From: Bombyx mori
Lineage: Eukaryota > Arthropoda > Insecta > Lepidoptera > Bombycidae
Assembly (NCBI RefSeq): GCF_030269925.1
Contig: NC_085114.1
Location: forward strand, 11,674,001-11,738,000
Direction: 5' to 3'
Length of the DNA: 64,000 nt
A model generated the notes under the pieces. That model worked only from the letters and a program-made list of their open reading frames with translations. It had not been told where the DNA came from and did not search any database. This document shows, piece by piece, positions 1-10,169 of the stretch (positions are counted from its first letter, which is position 1; every line of letters starts with the position of its first letter). Made by a program: the position numbers and the translations under genes.

Positions 1-529
1 ACCACCAGTACTAAATTAGAGATAAAGAAAAAAATTAGAATAAAGATTTAGATTTATATCAAATTCTCATTTGTTTTGTTATTATAGGCAGAAAAAAACT
101 GCTAGCGCTACACAGTACAAATAAGTCCTGCTACAAGTGTTTCGCGGTTTTAATTTTATCTCCACATAATTATTCCTTTATCACAGTAGACGTGATTTGA
201 TGTATGTTGAGTACAGCGGTTCAGAGTTCCGAGAACTCTCAAAAAATAATTCGTTTCCGCAAACATCGGCTTTCCTTTCATTTTTTTTGTTGACAAGCAA
301 AACTAATATCACACGTTTTTTCTTACCGTAACCAAAGGTCAATGACCCATTTCTTTATTTAATTTATTAATGCCCTGCTTGCCGCCGTCACAAAACTTTC
401 AGTAGAATTGAATTACGATTCAGGGAAAAATTTAGCAGTTTCGATTTGTGTTTTTGAGGTTTTCGGCATTTTCTTATCATTAAAGTATTGTTTTTGTGGC
501 ATGTGTGGTGTTGTGTGTAACAATGGCGA
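1..529. other. AT-rich sequence, nothing assigned
   Basis: No recognisable gene, RNA or repeat boundary was found. Short minus-strand ORFs here overlap the LINE remnant that follows and show no family motif. The stretch may be intergenic DNA or the eroded body of that LINE. Confidence 0.4.
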
Positions 530-859
530 TGGACATGACATATGACAAGGGAAAGCAAAATGAAATGGACTAAAATTATAACAGAATGGCAGCCACGTGA
601 TGGCAAAAGAAAAAGAGGTAGGCAAGCTAGAACGTGGACAGATGATATAAAGATGATTGGAGGGACAATTTGGTCCAGAAAAGCTAGCAATAGAGAAGAA
701 TGGAAGCAGCTGGAAGAGGCCTATGTGTCACAGGACACGCTGATCACTGAACCGGGAAACCCGATGTATTAGATTCGATTTAAGTTAAAACAATTTGCTA
801 CTATGTGTAAATATCGTTGTTTAGTATCAGCCATAAAGGCTTACAAAAAAAAAAAAAAG
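530..859 (+). pseudogene. Non-LTR retrotransposon 3' end: C-terminal coding remnant plus poly(A) tail
   Basis: The reading frame 542-772 encodes TEWQPRDGKRKRGRQARTW, then a tryptophan-rich segment with REEWKQLEEAY. This is the short domain downstream of reverse transcriptase in many lepidopteran LINEs of RTE-like type, where the protein ends shortly after LEEAY. A short AT-rich 3' UTR follows and the copy ends in a run of A at about 846-859, as expected for a target-primed insertion. The reverse transcriptase and endonuclease domains are absent, so this is a 5'-truncated, non-functional copy. The minus-strand ORFs over the same bases are shadows. Family naming is from motif memory; that it is a LINE end is solid. 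Confidence 0.75.
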
Positions 860-1136
860 TATTGTTGTTACAACATAATTTTTGGTCAAACTGAAGTACT
901 CAATGTAACGCTTTTTGAAAATCAAACATCGTTAAAACAATTAACGATTAAAATCGATTTTCGTGCTTGTCGCGCCACCAATATAATCAACTCGCTCGCT
1001 TTGTTTGACAAGTATCACTTAGTATCACAGAGCTACGTTTACTTATTTGAAAATTTAATAAAAAAGAAAATATTCAGATAAAAATTCGGAACAATATTAT
1101 TTGATCAAAGTTTCAAACAAACTTGCATAATGAACC

Positions 1137-1386
1137 TTTTTTATTTCTTAGATGAGCGGACAAGTTCACGGCTCACCCGGTAAAATGGCTGCCCCGCCCT
1201 TCAAACCGAAACCCATTAGTGCTCTATGGCTGAAATCGGTAGGGTGGTAACCCTACCCATGCGGTCTCACAAGACACCCGATTATCAGTAATTACGTCGC
1301 TTATAATCTTTGTAAGTTTGATTTTTATTACACGATATTACTTCTTCACCGTGAAAATCATTCGTAAACATTTCTTAAGTACGTAT
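1137..1386 (-). mobile_element. Bm1 SINE, diverged and internally deleted
   Basis: Reverse-strand Bm1 landmarks are present in order: the tail (TTTTTTATTTCTTAGATGAG), the GGCTGCCCCGCCCTTCAAAC block, the GCGGTCTCACAAGA block, and a trace of the upstream part (TTTTTATTACACGATATTAC). The middle of the tail half is missing and substitutions are many, so this is an old copy. Confidence 0.75.
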
Positions 1387-1766
1387 ATATGTACATATTT
1401 ACATATTATATAAATTTCGGAGGATTATGAAGAAAATGGCTGAATTGATAATGAATTTAACTTTGACCTTGAATAACTTTTGAATGAGTTGATTAATTGA
1501 AAATTGATATCAGAACTTTTTTGTAGAGCGTTCAATTCTCTACAAAAAAAAATGTGTGCGTGTACTAGTGTACACACGTAAGAAGTGAAACTTGTTTATG
1601 GCCTTATTTTTCGAAAAATGATCTACATGCAACTTTCTAGAAATTGGTTAAATAAAGTTAAATTAGATAAAGTTTAAACAAAAGGATTTTATTATCATAG
1701 ACATGAATACAAATAATACAATTATTTCACTTTACCTTTTTGCTACTAAGATTATTACAGCATTTT

Positions 1767-2400
1767 AATAATACATCTCTTTGATATCATAATACCCTGG
1801 TACTTTTCTTCCTATAAATTAATAATAATAGCACGGTCCACGTGGTGTTAAATGGGGTTCCTGAGGTTCGTGAAGTTTGACCCACCTTGAGACATGAGGT
1901 CGATTTCTCAAATCCGAAACCATGCTTCAGAACATACCGCCGTTAATTATTAATAAATCTCTTTGCTATCATAATACCCTGGTACTTTTCTTCCTATTAT
2001 TTTACGTAATAACAGTAATAAATAGCACGGTCCACGTGATATTATTAAGTGGGCTCCCTGAGATTATTGGAATTACAAAATGATTTCCGTAATCCACCTG
2101 GAGACATGAGGTCAATTTCTCAAATCGGAATCCATACTTCAGAACATACAGCCGTTAATTAATAAAGAAGGCTGTACGTCAGAGTAAAGTTATAATAATA
2201 CATCTCTTTGATATCATAATACCCTGGTACTTTTCTTCCTATTATTTTACGTAATAACAATAATAGCACGGTCCACGTGATATTAAGTGGGTTACCTGGG
2301 ATTATTGCAATTACAAAATGTATTCCGTGACCCACCTTGAGACATGAGGTCGGTTTCTCAAATGCGCATCCATACTTCAGAACATACAGCCGTTAATTAA
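1767..2400. repeat. Three tandem copies of a ~200-bp unit with Bm1-like segments
   Basis: The string CATAATACCCTGGTACTTTT recurs near 1788, 1970 and 2214. Each time it is followed by AGCACGGTCCACGTG, a CCTTGAGACATGAGGTC or GGAGACATGAGGTC block, and CTTCAGAACATAC..CCGTTAAT. The units differ by several substitutions and small indels. The AGCACGG...GTGTTAA...CCACCTTGAGA segments look like decayed reverse-strand Bm1 tail sequence, so the unit may derive from an old SINE insertion that was duplicated in tandem. Confidence 0.7.
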
Positions 2401-2689
2401 AAGATGGCGCGTAACGGAAAAATGTGACGCGTAACCGAAAAATGTGACGGTAAATTTTTTTCCAACGCCGATAAGGAAGTTTCACTTCAATAGTTGATAG
2501 AAATTGCAGAGCAATTTGTGGTTCATTAGTTACAAACATCAGAACAAAAAAAAAACTTTTTTCCTGTGTTATTCTTATGGGAAATCGAAAAGTGCGATGC
2601 GGACATTCTTAATATTTAATATTAAGGGCTCCTATTTTCAGAGGCCTATTTTGGCATCTAAACGTAACTTTTGAGGTTGGTTACGAAAA

Positions 2690-2870
2690 AAATTTTTTTT
2701 TTGAAACGTCCTACATAATCAAATGAAATCAAATCAAAAATTTTTTATTCAACATAAATGAAAGTACATACTTGTTGAACGTCAAAAGAACTACCGCCAA
2801 TTCACAAGAACTAGCCTCCGTCCTGAGAAGAATTGGCAAGAAACTCAGGGGGCACTTCTTTTTTTTTTTT
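2690..2870 (-). mobile_element. LINE 3' tail
   Basis: On the minus strand the sequence reads GAGTTTCTTGCCAATTCTTC...GTTGAATAAAAAATTTTTGATTTGATTTCATTTGATT, ending in short TTTGA-like repeats typical of some LINE tails. The same block recurs at 50647-50770 with about 90 percent identity by eye, which establishes it as a dispersed repeat. No coding part remains. Confidence 0.65.
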
Positions 2871-3010
2871 TTAATATGAAACTTTTTTTTTTGTAATATT
2901 AGATATTTTTTTAAATATGAAATTTTTACTTTGAGTATTATAACGTAACAATTACCACCAATAATATGTATGTAGAAAAATTTGTGGGATTCAGTCGCGA
3001 ATCTTAACAT

Positions 3011-3581
3011 TTTTTTTAACGATAACTTTTCAATTCTATTAACTAGATTACATTATTCTTCATTAGTGGGTGACGTCAATCAAAAGTTTATCAAAGTTAA
3101 TCAACCGAGAATACGTTCATTTGTATAATTCAAAGATATCATTCGTTTGGATTAGACGACCAGAGAAGCCACAGTTCTAAATCTGTTGACGCTTCGATTT
3201 TCACAAATCAATCTGATGGCATTTACGTTTTATAACATGAAGTGGGCCAGGATTTCATCTACCGATATCTACCAATAAAAATGGTTAAAATTTGCAAAAG
3301 CCTTAAACAACGGAAATTGGACAGCCCTAAGTTAAACAAGGACGTGTTTTGTCATAATATGCCAAGTATTTCAAACTTGTGCCCGTCTAAGCGATGTTGC
3401 CGTTTGTTTTATGGCTACTATGAGCCCAGAGATCCTTTAGAATATTTAATGACCTCAATTTTTCTGCTTTATAGCGCGGCTTTGAAGGTACAATTACGTT
3501 CCAGCGGTCAAAAGGTAAACAGCTCGGTATTTTATGGTTGGCATTAATACCGTGCCATAATAATCGTAGGGTACATTTTTT
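3011..3581. other. Unassigned sequence with a 101-codon ORF
   Basis: A plus-strand ORF at 3242-3547 encodes a lysine- and cysteine-containing peptide (KRCCRLFYGYYEPRDPLEYL inside). It matches no family I recognise, has no flanking splice signals I trust, and its codon use is not clearly coding. I treat it as probably non-coding. Confidence 0.35.
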
Positions 3582-3828
3582 TACTGGTGGTAGGACCTCT
3601 TGTAAGTCCACGCGAGTAGGTACCACCACCCTGCCTATCACTGCCGTGAAGCAGTAATGCGTTTCGGTTTGAAGGGTGGGGCATCCGTTTGTAACTATAC
3701 TTGAGACCTTAGAACTTATATCTCAAGGTGGGTGGCGAATTTACGTCGTAGATGTCTATAGGCTCCAGTAACCAGGTTCACACCAGGTGGGCTGTAATCT
3801 CGTCCACAAATCTAATCAATAAAAAAAT
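3582..3828 (+). mobile_element. Bm1 SINE, headless (3' ~245 bp)
   Basis: Begins at the Bm1 internal site ACTGGTGGTAGGACCTCTTG and runs through GAAGCAGTAATGCGTTTCGG, the ATCTCAAGGTGGGTGGCG block and ACCAGGTGGGCTGTAATCTC to the terminal A-rich AATCAATAAAAAAATT. The tRNA-related head with its RNA polymerase III promoter is absent. Confidence 0.92.
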
Positions 3829-4649
3829 TATTAAAAAATCACACCATTAGTGAAGCTGATTGCTATGTTTTATTTCTACGTCAGTAATTTAATCGTATTT
3901 TTGAGTATATGTTTTAATATTTTTTCCAAAAATACTTTGTCCTTCTTGCATCGTATTCCTTAATGATGAGGGCTGTGACCACCCTTCTGTACCACTTTCT
4001 CAAATCATACTTAATTTTTTTTCTACCTATACTGATAGTCTTGAGAGGCTATATACTTAAATCAATTTAAGTCTTTGTTCATAATGTTTATGCTACGTTG
4101 TAGCTTCTCGTAGCACGGTGGCTACGATGGCTATGACCCAACGATTTATTTTGGTGGGTCTTAATCTCAGCTCTTACGCTTGTGTTCCGCATTAAGTTCC
4201 GCTCTGAGAGCCGCAAATCAACCATGCGATTCAGTTTGGAGACGAGAAAAATTGTTATTACGATGCAACTTAGTTGCAGTTGGTACAACTTAGTTGCAGA
4301 TGCAGTTTTGGAACTTACTTGTCCATGTGAGCGCCGATAGTTTATTTATCGCTGCATTTTCAGCATTAGTTATAAAGTTGATGCCTGCTTAAAATATGGT
4401 CAGAATCTTAAATTTATAGAAGGTGTGATTAAAGAAAAATCAATGACCACATGTGTGATGGAGCATCACTCAATAACGACTGGACAGATTTCATTGATTT
4501 ACTTTATGTAAGTTTTTTTATTTTACTTTCAGGGCAAGACTTATATTAGAGAAAGTTTTTTTTTAAACCTCTCAAATAGATCGATAATAACAAGATATTA
4601 GGCTATGTCCGTTCTATTCTGTTGTCAAAAGTTTTATGGCTCAAAGGCG

Positions 4650-4825
4650 AAGTGGTCATGGCCTAAATGTTAAGACGCCAGATGTACTCGTATCTAGCGA
4701 TGCGATTGGGCGCGTGTTCGAATCCCGCAAGCAGGTACCAATTTTTCTAAGAAAATAGGAACTTGCGTAGTCATTGTTGGGACGGTGTCTTGTGAACCCG
4801 CACGGGTAGGTACCAGGAACTGTTT
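4650..4825 (+). mobile_element. Bm1 SINE head fragment, rearranged
   Basis: GTGGTCATGGCCTAAATG and GTGTTCGAATCCCGC are the A-box and B-box regions of the tRNA-related Bm1 head, followed by GGTACCAATTTTTCTAA. The body then jumps to GTCTTGTGAACCCGCACGGG, so the intervening segment is deleted or scrambled. It looks like a tRNA gene locally but lacks a foldable cloverleaf. Confidence 0.8.
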
Positions 4826-5264
4826 CGCGTTCAAACAAATCAACACTAATTTTAGTACATTTCTTATTCAAAACTGTAATCAGTATTCGAAACACGCATC
4901 TCGACGTGGCAATGATATTATATTCATGAACCAACCATTTACGGCAATTGTAATGGATTTCTAAATAATTAACAACTAGAATGAATTTATGTGCTCGAAC
5001 AATACTTCGTTAGGGGTGCCGAGTTTAAGTTAATTGAATATTGAATAACACACATTTATTTGTTTTGTTGTGCGGCCACAAATGTTAATTTGGTTATTTA
5101 TTGGTTCCTGCCCATTTTTACCGCAAAGTAGTCATACGTTCCGATTATAAGGGTGAGATAGTCATGTTGTTATTTATTTATTTCATTTATACTTATATTT
5201 TCGACAGCTTAAATAAAGATAATATAATAACAAATAGGAAACCTAAATGTAGCTACTTATTTAG

Positions 5265-5372
5265 AAATATTCCGATTAGGAACATTATTTAATAAAAATT
5301 AATTAGTACGAAATGTTAATTGGCAGCAAAGGAGGCGTTTGACAGGTTCCATATTAGATATGCCCAAGTACC
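5265..5372. repeat. Left copy of a ~105-bp direct duplication beside the GPCR exon
   Basis: Aligned by eye with 5638-5745: both contain GAAATGTTAATTGGCAGCAAAG, GGCGTTT(G/C)ACAGG and CCATAT(T/C)AGATAT, and end in GTACC. The two copies flank a Bm1 insertion. They are far longer than a SINE target-site duplication. Confidence 0.8.
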
Positions 5373-5379
5373 TTCTTTA

Positions 5380-5611
5380 TTTTTTTATTGCTTAGATAAG
5401 TGGACGAGCTCACAGCCCACCTGGTGTTAAGTGGTTACTGGATCCCATAGACATCCACAACGTAAATGCGCTACCCACCTTGAGATATCAGTTCTAAGGT
5501 TTCAAGTTACAACGGCTGCCCCACCCTACAAACCGAAACGCTTCATGGCAGAAATAGGCAGGGCGGTGGTACCTACCCGCGCGGACTCACAAGAGGTCCT
5601 ACCACCAGTAA
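5380..5611 (-). mobile_element. Bm1 SINE, headless
   Basis: Reverse-strand Bm1 from TTTTTTTATTGCTTAGATAAG to GAGGTCCTACCACCAGTA, stopping at the same internal boundary as the other headless copies. It lies between the two members of the ~105-bp duplication, in what should be the first coding intron of the GPCR gene. Confidence 0.92.
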
Positions 5612-5637
5612 AAAATAAACACCAGTAAAACTTATTT

Positions 5638-5745
5638 CGAATATTCTTATCAGGAAAAATATTTAATACAAGTTCATTACTATGAAATGTTAATTGGCAG
5701 CAAAGAAGGCGTTTCACAGGCTCCATATCAGATATCGCCACGTAC
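5638..5745. repeat. Right copy of the ~105-bp duplication, containing the splice donor
   Basis: Partner of 5265-5372. Its right end is the intron start (minus strand GTACGTGG) of the GPCR exon. The left partner carries a related donor-like string, GTACTTGG, after AAGAAG, so the donor context itself was duplicated. Confidence 0.75.
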
Positions 5746-6016
5746 CTGCTTAGTGATAATGATTACGAATAGTATATAGGCGTTGAGGAGCATTCCGATG
5801 GCGGAGATGACGGTGACGGCCACGTTTAGCGCCAGCGTCACGGCCGCTTCCTCGCCACGAGGCTCCGTCCCGTTCATCTCCATTCGTACGAGCTCTCTCC
5901 TAGTCCTAGTCACAGCTCACATTAGCTGATCCCCGTGTGTGACCGGAGCTGCATCGTCTTTGCCTTCGTCACCTCACTGCCGCGCCTGGAATCCATAGCA
6001 TTGCACTCTTCCTTGT
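5746..6016 (-). CDS. First coding exon of a probable class-A GPCR (CDS 5746-5883, leader 5884-6016)
   Basis: On the minus strand the exon is preceded by a polypyrimidine tract and acceptor (TGTTTATTTTCCAG before ACAAGG at 6016) and ends in a consensus donor, AAGCAG followed by GTACGT, at 5746. Translation from the ATG at 5883 gives 46 codons, phase 0 at the junction, with an in-frame stop just upstream that fixes this as the first in-frame ATG. Residues 1-15 are polar, with an N-glycosylation site (NGT, residues 4-6). Residues 16-43 form one hydrophobic helix with a TM1-like pattern (IGMLLNAYILFVIIITKQ at the end, including the conserved-type Asn). The first intron after TM1 and the GC-rich codons fit a real gene. 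The receptor subtype cannot be named and later exons are not seen in 1-5745. A different single-pass protein remains possible. Confidence 0.72.
5917..6001 (-). promoter_or_regulatory. Upstream ORF cluster in the GPCR leader
   Basis: Three upstream starts lie in the leader: a 10-codon ORF (6001-5969), a 24-codon ORF (5996-5922) and a minimal start-stop ATGTGA (5922-5917) whose A is shared with the TAA of the second ORF. All precede the main ATG at 5883, with about 33 bases from the last stop. Such uORFs commonly reduce translation of the main frame; that role is inferred. Confidence 0.6.
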
Positions 6017-6081
6017 CTGGAAAATAAACAACAGAACATCAAAATACCAGTTGTGTTGTATAAATTCAATAAATGAATGAA

Positions 6082-6374
6082 TCTATATAAAAATGAATTG
6101 CTGTTCTTTAGCCACGCTCAAACTTAAGAACGGCTGGACCGATTGGGCTAATTTTGGTCTTGAATTATTTGTGGAAGTCCAGAGAAGGTTTAAAGGTAGA
6201 TAAATATGAAAATGCTCGAAAAGAAATAAAAATAACAATTTTGTTTTCCCTTTGAAAACAAATTTCGTCCCCCGTCGGACGGATTCCTTTTGTTTGTTTT
6301 AAGTTTATTTTATACAAAAGTTTAGGTCTTTTATTTATCGATTGAGGCACTACGAAGTTTGCCGGGTTAACTAG
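6082..6374 (+). mobile_element. Non-autonomous Helitron, family A
   Basis: Starts TCTATATAAAAATGAATTGC and ends GCCGGGTTAACTAG, followed by T, so it has the Helitron TC and CTAG termini and A/T host context. Eight or nine relatives are present in this window with the same order of blocks (CGGCTGGACCGAT, GTGGAAGTCCAGAGAAGG, CGGACGGATTCC, CGATTGAGGCACTAC). No Rep/helicase coding capacity. Confidence 0.85.
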
Positions 6375-6609
6375 TAAATGATAAGTATTTAGCAGACTTC
6401 CTACTCGTTGCAGTCTCTACTGTATTTATAAATGCAGTCAGTATACCATAAACTGCATGTATAGTCTGTGCTATAGACTTCACAGTCTATGGTACAATCG
6501 GAGGCTCTTTCTCACTCTGACACTGAACGTCTAGGCGAGCGTTCGTGTCGCCTACGCACTAATTTTATAGAAACGGGCTTTATTGATAACTCAGCTTGAT
6601 AGCTCTTGC

Positions 6610-6870
6610 CGTACCGCAGAGACCGGCGTCGTTGGTCGTCGGCTATAGCCTCGACGACCCGTCGGTCCGGCGTCCTTGGGGTGGCGCCGCGTGTCTGGTT
6701 GTAGTATTGACTGCGGGAAACCCCCTACTCTGACCAGATTCTGGCCCCGGTCGGAGATCGGACGTCGGATGTAAGAGTGCAGTCGCTTGGTGCGGTAGGC
6801 CCGTAAAATTTCTTGGGCCTACGGTCTGCTCCCAACACCTGCAGATCGTCAAGTCCCACATACCCCGAAA
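6610..6870 (-). other. GC-rich block, probably a retroelement fragment
   Basis: GC content jumps relative to the surroundings and the minus strand is open for 126 codons (6643-7023), but the peptide is arginine- and proline-rich without a recognisable domain. The minus-strand text (ATGTGGGACTTGACGATC, GACCAACGACGCCGG) has the flavour of a LINE 5' UTR or 3' region. I cannot match it to a second copy in this window. Confidence 0.35.
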
Positions 6871-6874
6871 AAAA

Positions 6875-7640
6875 AGGCCTGATAGTTCTAAAGTAAATGT
6901 CGGACACAAAACTAGCTTAAACTTGCACTTCCAATAAAACGGGTAAACAAATATTATAAATCGAGAACGAATTCTAACTTCAACTGTGAAATTTGAGCTA
7001 CTGAAAGCAAAGGTTTCGGTCAAAGTTAAAAGTCAATAACCTCAGAGTATTTCATCAGGCTATTCAGTGATATCATATAAATGATTAATTATAACTCTAC
7101 CGAATCACTTTCTTTACTTAGTTATCTTAATTTTCTTTGTAATTTACGTCGTTCTTAGCCTGTGACGTGCGATATTTAACTATATTTAGCGGTAATAGTG
7201 TTTATTGTCTTGTAGTAAATGATGCGACAAAAAAAACCAGCAGCGTAACGACAAGTTCTTTTATTTGTGCGAGAAAGCAGAAAGCGGGTCGAAATGGCTG
7301 GCTAGGCTTGTTTTATTAACACTGTCCCTCCTTCGTTGGTTTTGGCTAGTTGCAGTGGCGGAAGGGGGCGTGTTAACGTGGCTTGGTGGCATGGCTGGCG
7401 GCAGGGCATGGCAGCTGACGTCACGTCCGTTACAGTATACGTACGTTACATGTTTTTCTTTAATGTCACCCGTGTACTTATTTAATTTTAATTATTTTAT
7501 AACATACTTATTCTTCCCTTTATCGCACATAATTTGGAGTCAGCGCAGCATGTCCTCTTATCATGCTGCATAGGAATGCGGTATGACTTCGACGACCAGC
7601 CGCCTGCCTAAAGTCTTAACATTGGATTATATCTCCGTAT
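6875..7640. other. Unassigned; contains a 102-codon ORF of doubtful status
   Basis: The plus-strand ORF 7265-7573 has a hydrophobic N-terminal stretch but no supporting splice or family evidence. Its end overlaps GGAGTCAGCGCAGCATGTCC, a string similar to 45950 (GTGTCGGCGCAACCTGTTTT), so part is likely dispersed repeat. Confidence 0.35.
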
Positions 7641-7644
7641 CTTG

Positions 7645-7925
7645 AGTTACATTTTTTTTCCTACCTATTCTAGTGACCTCGCGGAATCATACTATACCAA
7701 ACGAGTAGGTAAGCTTACGGGGCTCTAACCTGGAAACGTTGCAACACTAGCCCTATTAAGAGCAGTGCTTCGCAGAATCTACCGCCGAATCGGAAACTCT
7801 ACCGACTGAGAAGATCCGGCGAGAAACTCAGTAGGCTGTGTCTGAGGATTAATTTTCTCGCCGAACCCTGCGTCGCAAGCAACGGTTTCTCTCTGGTAGC
7901 GGCCTAGTGGAGATTTTTTTTAAAT
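7645..7925 (-). mobile_element. LINE 3'-region fragment (GATCCGGCGAGAAACTC family)
   Basis: The reverse strand carries ACTGAGAAGATCCGGCGAGAAACTC as read on plus, a terminal TTTTTTTTCCTACCTATT (poly(A)-side AATAGGTAGG on minus) and CTTACGGGGCTC. Related copies are at 21765-21930, 27890-28085, 38649-39055, 48985-49165 and 55905-56170. I associate this sequence with an abundant silkworm LINE 3' UTR, possibly BMC1-type; the name is tentative. Confidence 0.7.
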
Positions 7926-8127
7926 GTTTTTGCTATTTTAGGCATTCGACTCTAAGGCTCATCTAATGGTGATTGGTTACCGTCGTTGATGGTGGTCAGC
8001 AAAGTCTGAAGCACAAGCAAGCTACTCCCTATCGCTAAACCTACAAAGTCGCTGCCTATCAAGTATATATTCGTCATCTAGAAATCTCGGTCAGATAAAT
8101 GAGACCATAAATGATGACTATAATAAA

Positions 8128-8369
8128 TGATGGTTGGACCTCTTGTGAGTCCGCAAGGGTAGGTACTACCACCCTACCTATTTCTGCCGCGAAGTAGTAA
8201 TGCGTTTCGGTTTGAAGGGTGGGGCAGCTGTTGTAACTATACTGAGACCTTAGAACTTATATCTCAAGGTGGGTGGCGCATTTACATTGTAGATCTCTAT
8301 GGGCTCCAGTAACCACTTAAAACCAGGTGGGCTGTGAGCTCGTCCACCCATCTAAGCAATAAATAAAAA
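8128..8369 (+). mobile_element. Bm1 SINE, headless
   Basis: Runs from TGATGGTTGGACCTCTTGTG to CCATCTAAGCAATAAATAAA, with all Bm1 tail blocks intact and few substitutions. The head is missing, cut a few bases inside the usual headless boundary. Confidence 0.92.
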
Positions 8370-8609
8370 AATTGAATATTTCTTTATTATTATCATTTCA
8401 ATACAGAAAGTAAACAGTAGAGTAAACGTTTGAATAAAGATACTGGAAAAAGTTAAGAGACGAATATTCAAATTTCTCTTGGGACTTACATCGTGCTTAT
8501 TCAATGTCAAAAGAGTACGTTGCTGTGTTCAAAGATTGAGATATTTGTAACGTAAGCGCCAAGGTAAAATGTGTTTAAAAAGCATGTATTATATATTTTT
8601 ATGTATTAA

Positions 8610-9018
8610 TCTATATATTAATACGTGAAGCAAAAACTTTGTATCCCTTTTTACGAAAATTGCGCGGACGGAGGAGTATGAAATTTTCCACACTTATAGA
8701 GAATATAGAGAAGAAGTGCACAATGCTAATGTTTTTTTAAAATAATGCATAAAAGATACATTAAATCAATAAAGAAAACATTACACACACTACATACCAT
8801 GTATTTGATGCACATACGCATGCATACTATTTATTTTGTTCTTGACGTCTGTTGTCAAATTGAGAATAGATTAAATATTGTTTGTCTTTGTTAATATTTT
8901 TTATAGTGTAGTCTTGGCGAAATTTGTGATTATAGAAGTATAAAATACAATCATAATAGTGTACAAACTTACAATTCCCATTAATAAAGTCGAATTTCAA
9001 CTACTGCGGGACCTCTAG
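8610..9018 (+). mobile_element. Non-autonomous Helitron, family B
   Basis: Starts TCTATATATTAATACGTGAA and ends CTGCGGGACCTCTAG, flanked by A and T. Three relatives are at 26549-26942, 57370-57786 (-) and 60218-60631. Shared internal blocks include TTTGTATCCCTTTTTACG, GAAATTTTCCACACTTATAG and GTCTTGGCGAAATTTGTGAT. No coding capacity. Confidence 0.85.
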
Positions 9019-9063
9019 TATAATCAAACTACATCTTGCATGACCTTCTCTGCATCACTGTAT

Positions 9064-9475
9064 AAAGCCGTGGCTTAAAGGATAAGACGTCCGGTGCATT
9101 CGTATATCGGGATGCAACGGTGTTCGAATCCTGCTGGCAAGCACCAATTTTTCTAATAAATAGCGTACTTAAAAAATCTTCGCAACTGGCTTCCTCGGCG
9201 AAGGAATAACATCGTGTAATAAAAATAAAACTCGCAAATATTATAATTCGCGTAATTAGTGGTGCTAGGGCGTCTTGTACACTACTCTGCCTATTTCTGC
9301 CGTGAAGCAAGTAATGCGATTCGATTTGAAAGGTTGGGCAGCTATTGTACTATATAACACTGAGACTGGGAATTCAACTCTCAAGGTGGGTAGTAGCATT
9401 TACTTTGCTGATGTCTGTGGGCTCTGATAACCACTTAGCACCAGGTTAGCCGTGTGCTCGTCCAAGCAATAAACA
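9064..9475 (+). mobile_element. Bm1 SINE, near full length, diverged
   Basis: The tRNA-related head is present (GGCTTAAAGGATAAGACGTC; GTGTTCGAATCCTGC B box), followed by AATAACATCGTGTAATAAAA, the AGTGGTGCTAGGGCGTCTTG junction and the tail to CAAGCAATAAACAAAG. Scattered substitutions and indels indicate an older copy. Confidence 0.9.
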
Positions 9476-9871
9476 AAGCACCTTTGATTGACTGGAAAAT
9501 AATACCTAGGGTATTCCACGAATGTATCAAAATACATAATGTGTAAATAAATAAATATTGAATAATAAATAAATAATACCAAATCATTCGCCGCGTGCGG
9601 AACAGTCCTAGGTGATAAAAAAAAAGTCCCAGCAGCTACTTGCGGCTGTTCCTTTCGCAGATGGATCTGGACTGCCCAATAATGCAACACTAGACAAGTG
9701 TGCATGTTGAGCACTCTAAGATACTAACCAGCCTATAGATTAAGGTAGTTAAAAAAATAAAAACAATAATTTTATTCCGAAATTGTTGTAGTTTTTTTTT
9801 GTATTCTGTGTGAAGTGTTATGTTTAATTTAATATGTATGTAATATCTGAAGTAAATGAAATACCTAGTAA

Positions 9872-10169
9872 TCTATACCTATATATATATAAAAATGGAT
9901 TGCTGTTCGTTAGTCTCGCTAAAACTCGAGAACGGCTGGACCGATTTGGCTAATTTTGGTCTTGAATTATTTGTGCAAGTCCAGAGAAGGTTTAAAAGGT
10001 AGATAAATATCATAATACTCGGAATTAAATAAAAATAACACTTTTGTTTTCCCTTTGATGTGTCCCTCGTCGGACGGATTCCTTTTGTTTGTTTTATGTT
10101 TATTTTATACAAAAGTTTAGGTCTTTTATTTATCGATTGAGGCACTACGAAGTCTGCCGGGTCAGCTAG
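9872..10169 (+). mobile_element. Non-autonomous Helitron, family A
   Basis: TCTATACCTATATATATATA head, CGGCTGGACCGATTTGGC, CCAGAGAAGGTTTAAAAGG, CGGACGGATTCCTTTTG, and the 3' end GCCGGGTCAGCTAG followed by T. Close to consensus, so relatively young. Confidence 0.87.

Noticed and set aside
5728..5913. 61-residue version of the GPCR peptide starting at GTG and reading past 5746
   Set aside because: The start would be GTG and the last residues read through a consensus splice donor. The ATG at 5883 and the exon end at 5746 are better supported.
6643..7023. 126-codon minus-strand ORF as a host gene
   Set aside because: The peptide is compositionally biased by GC-rich repeat-like DNA in its second half and AT-rich DNA in its first, with no motif or splice signals.
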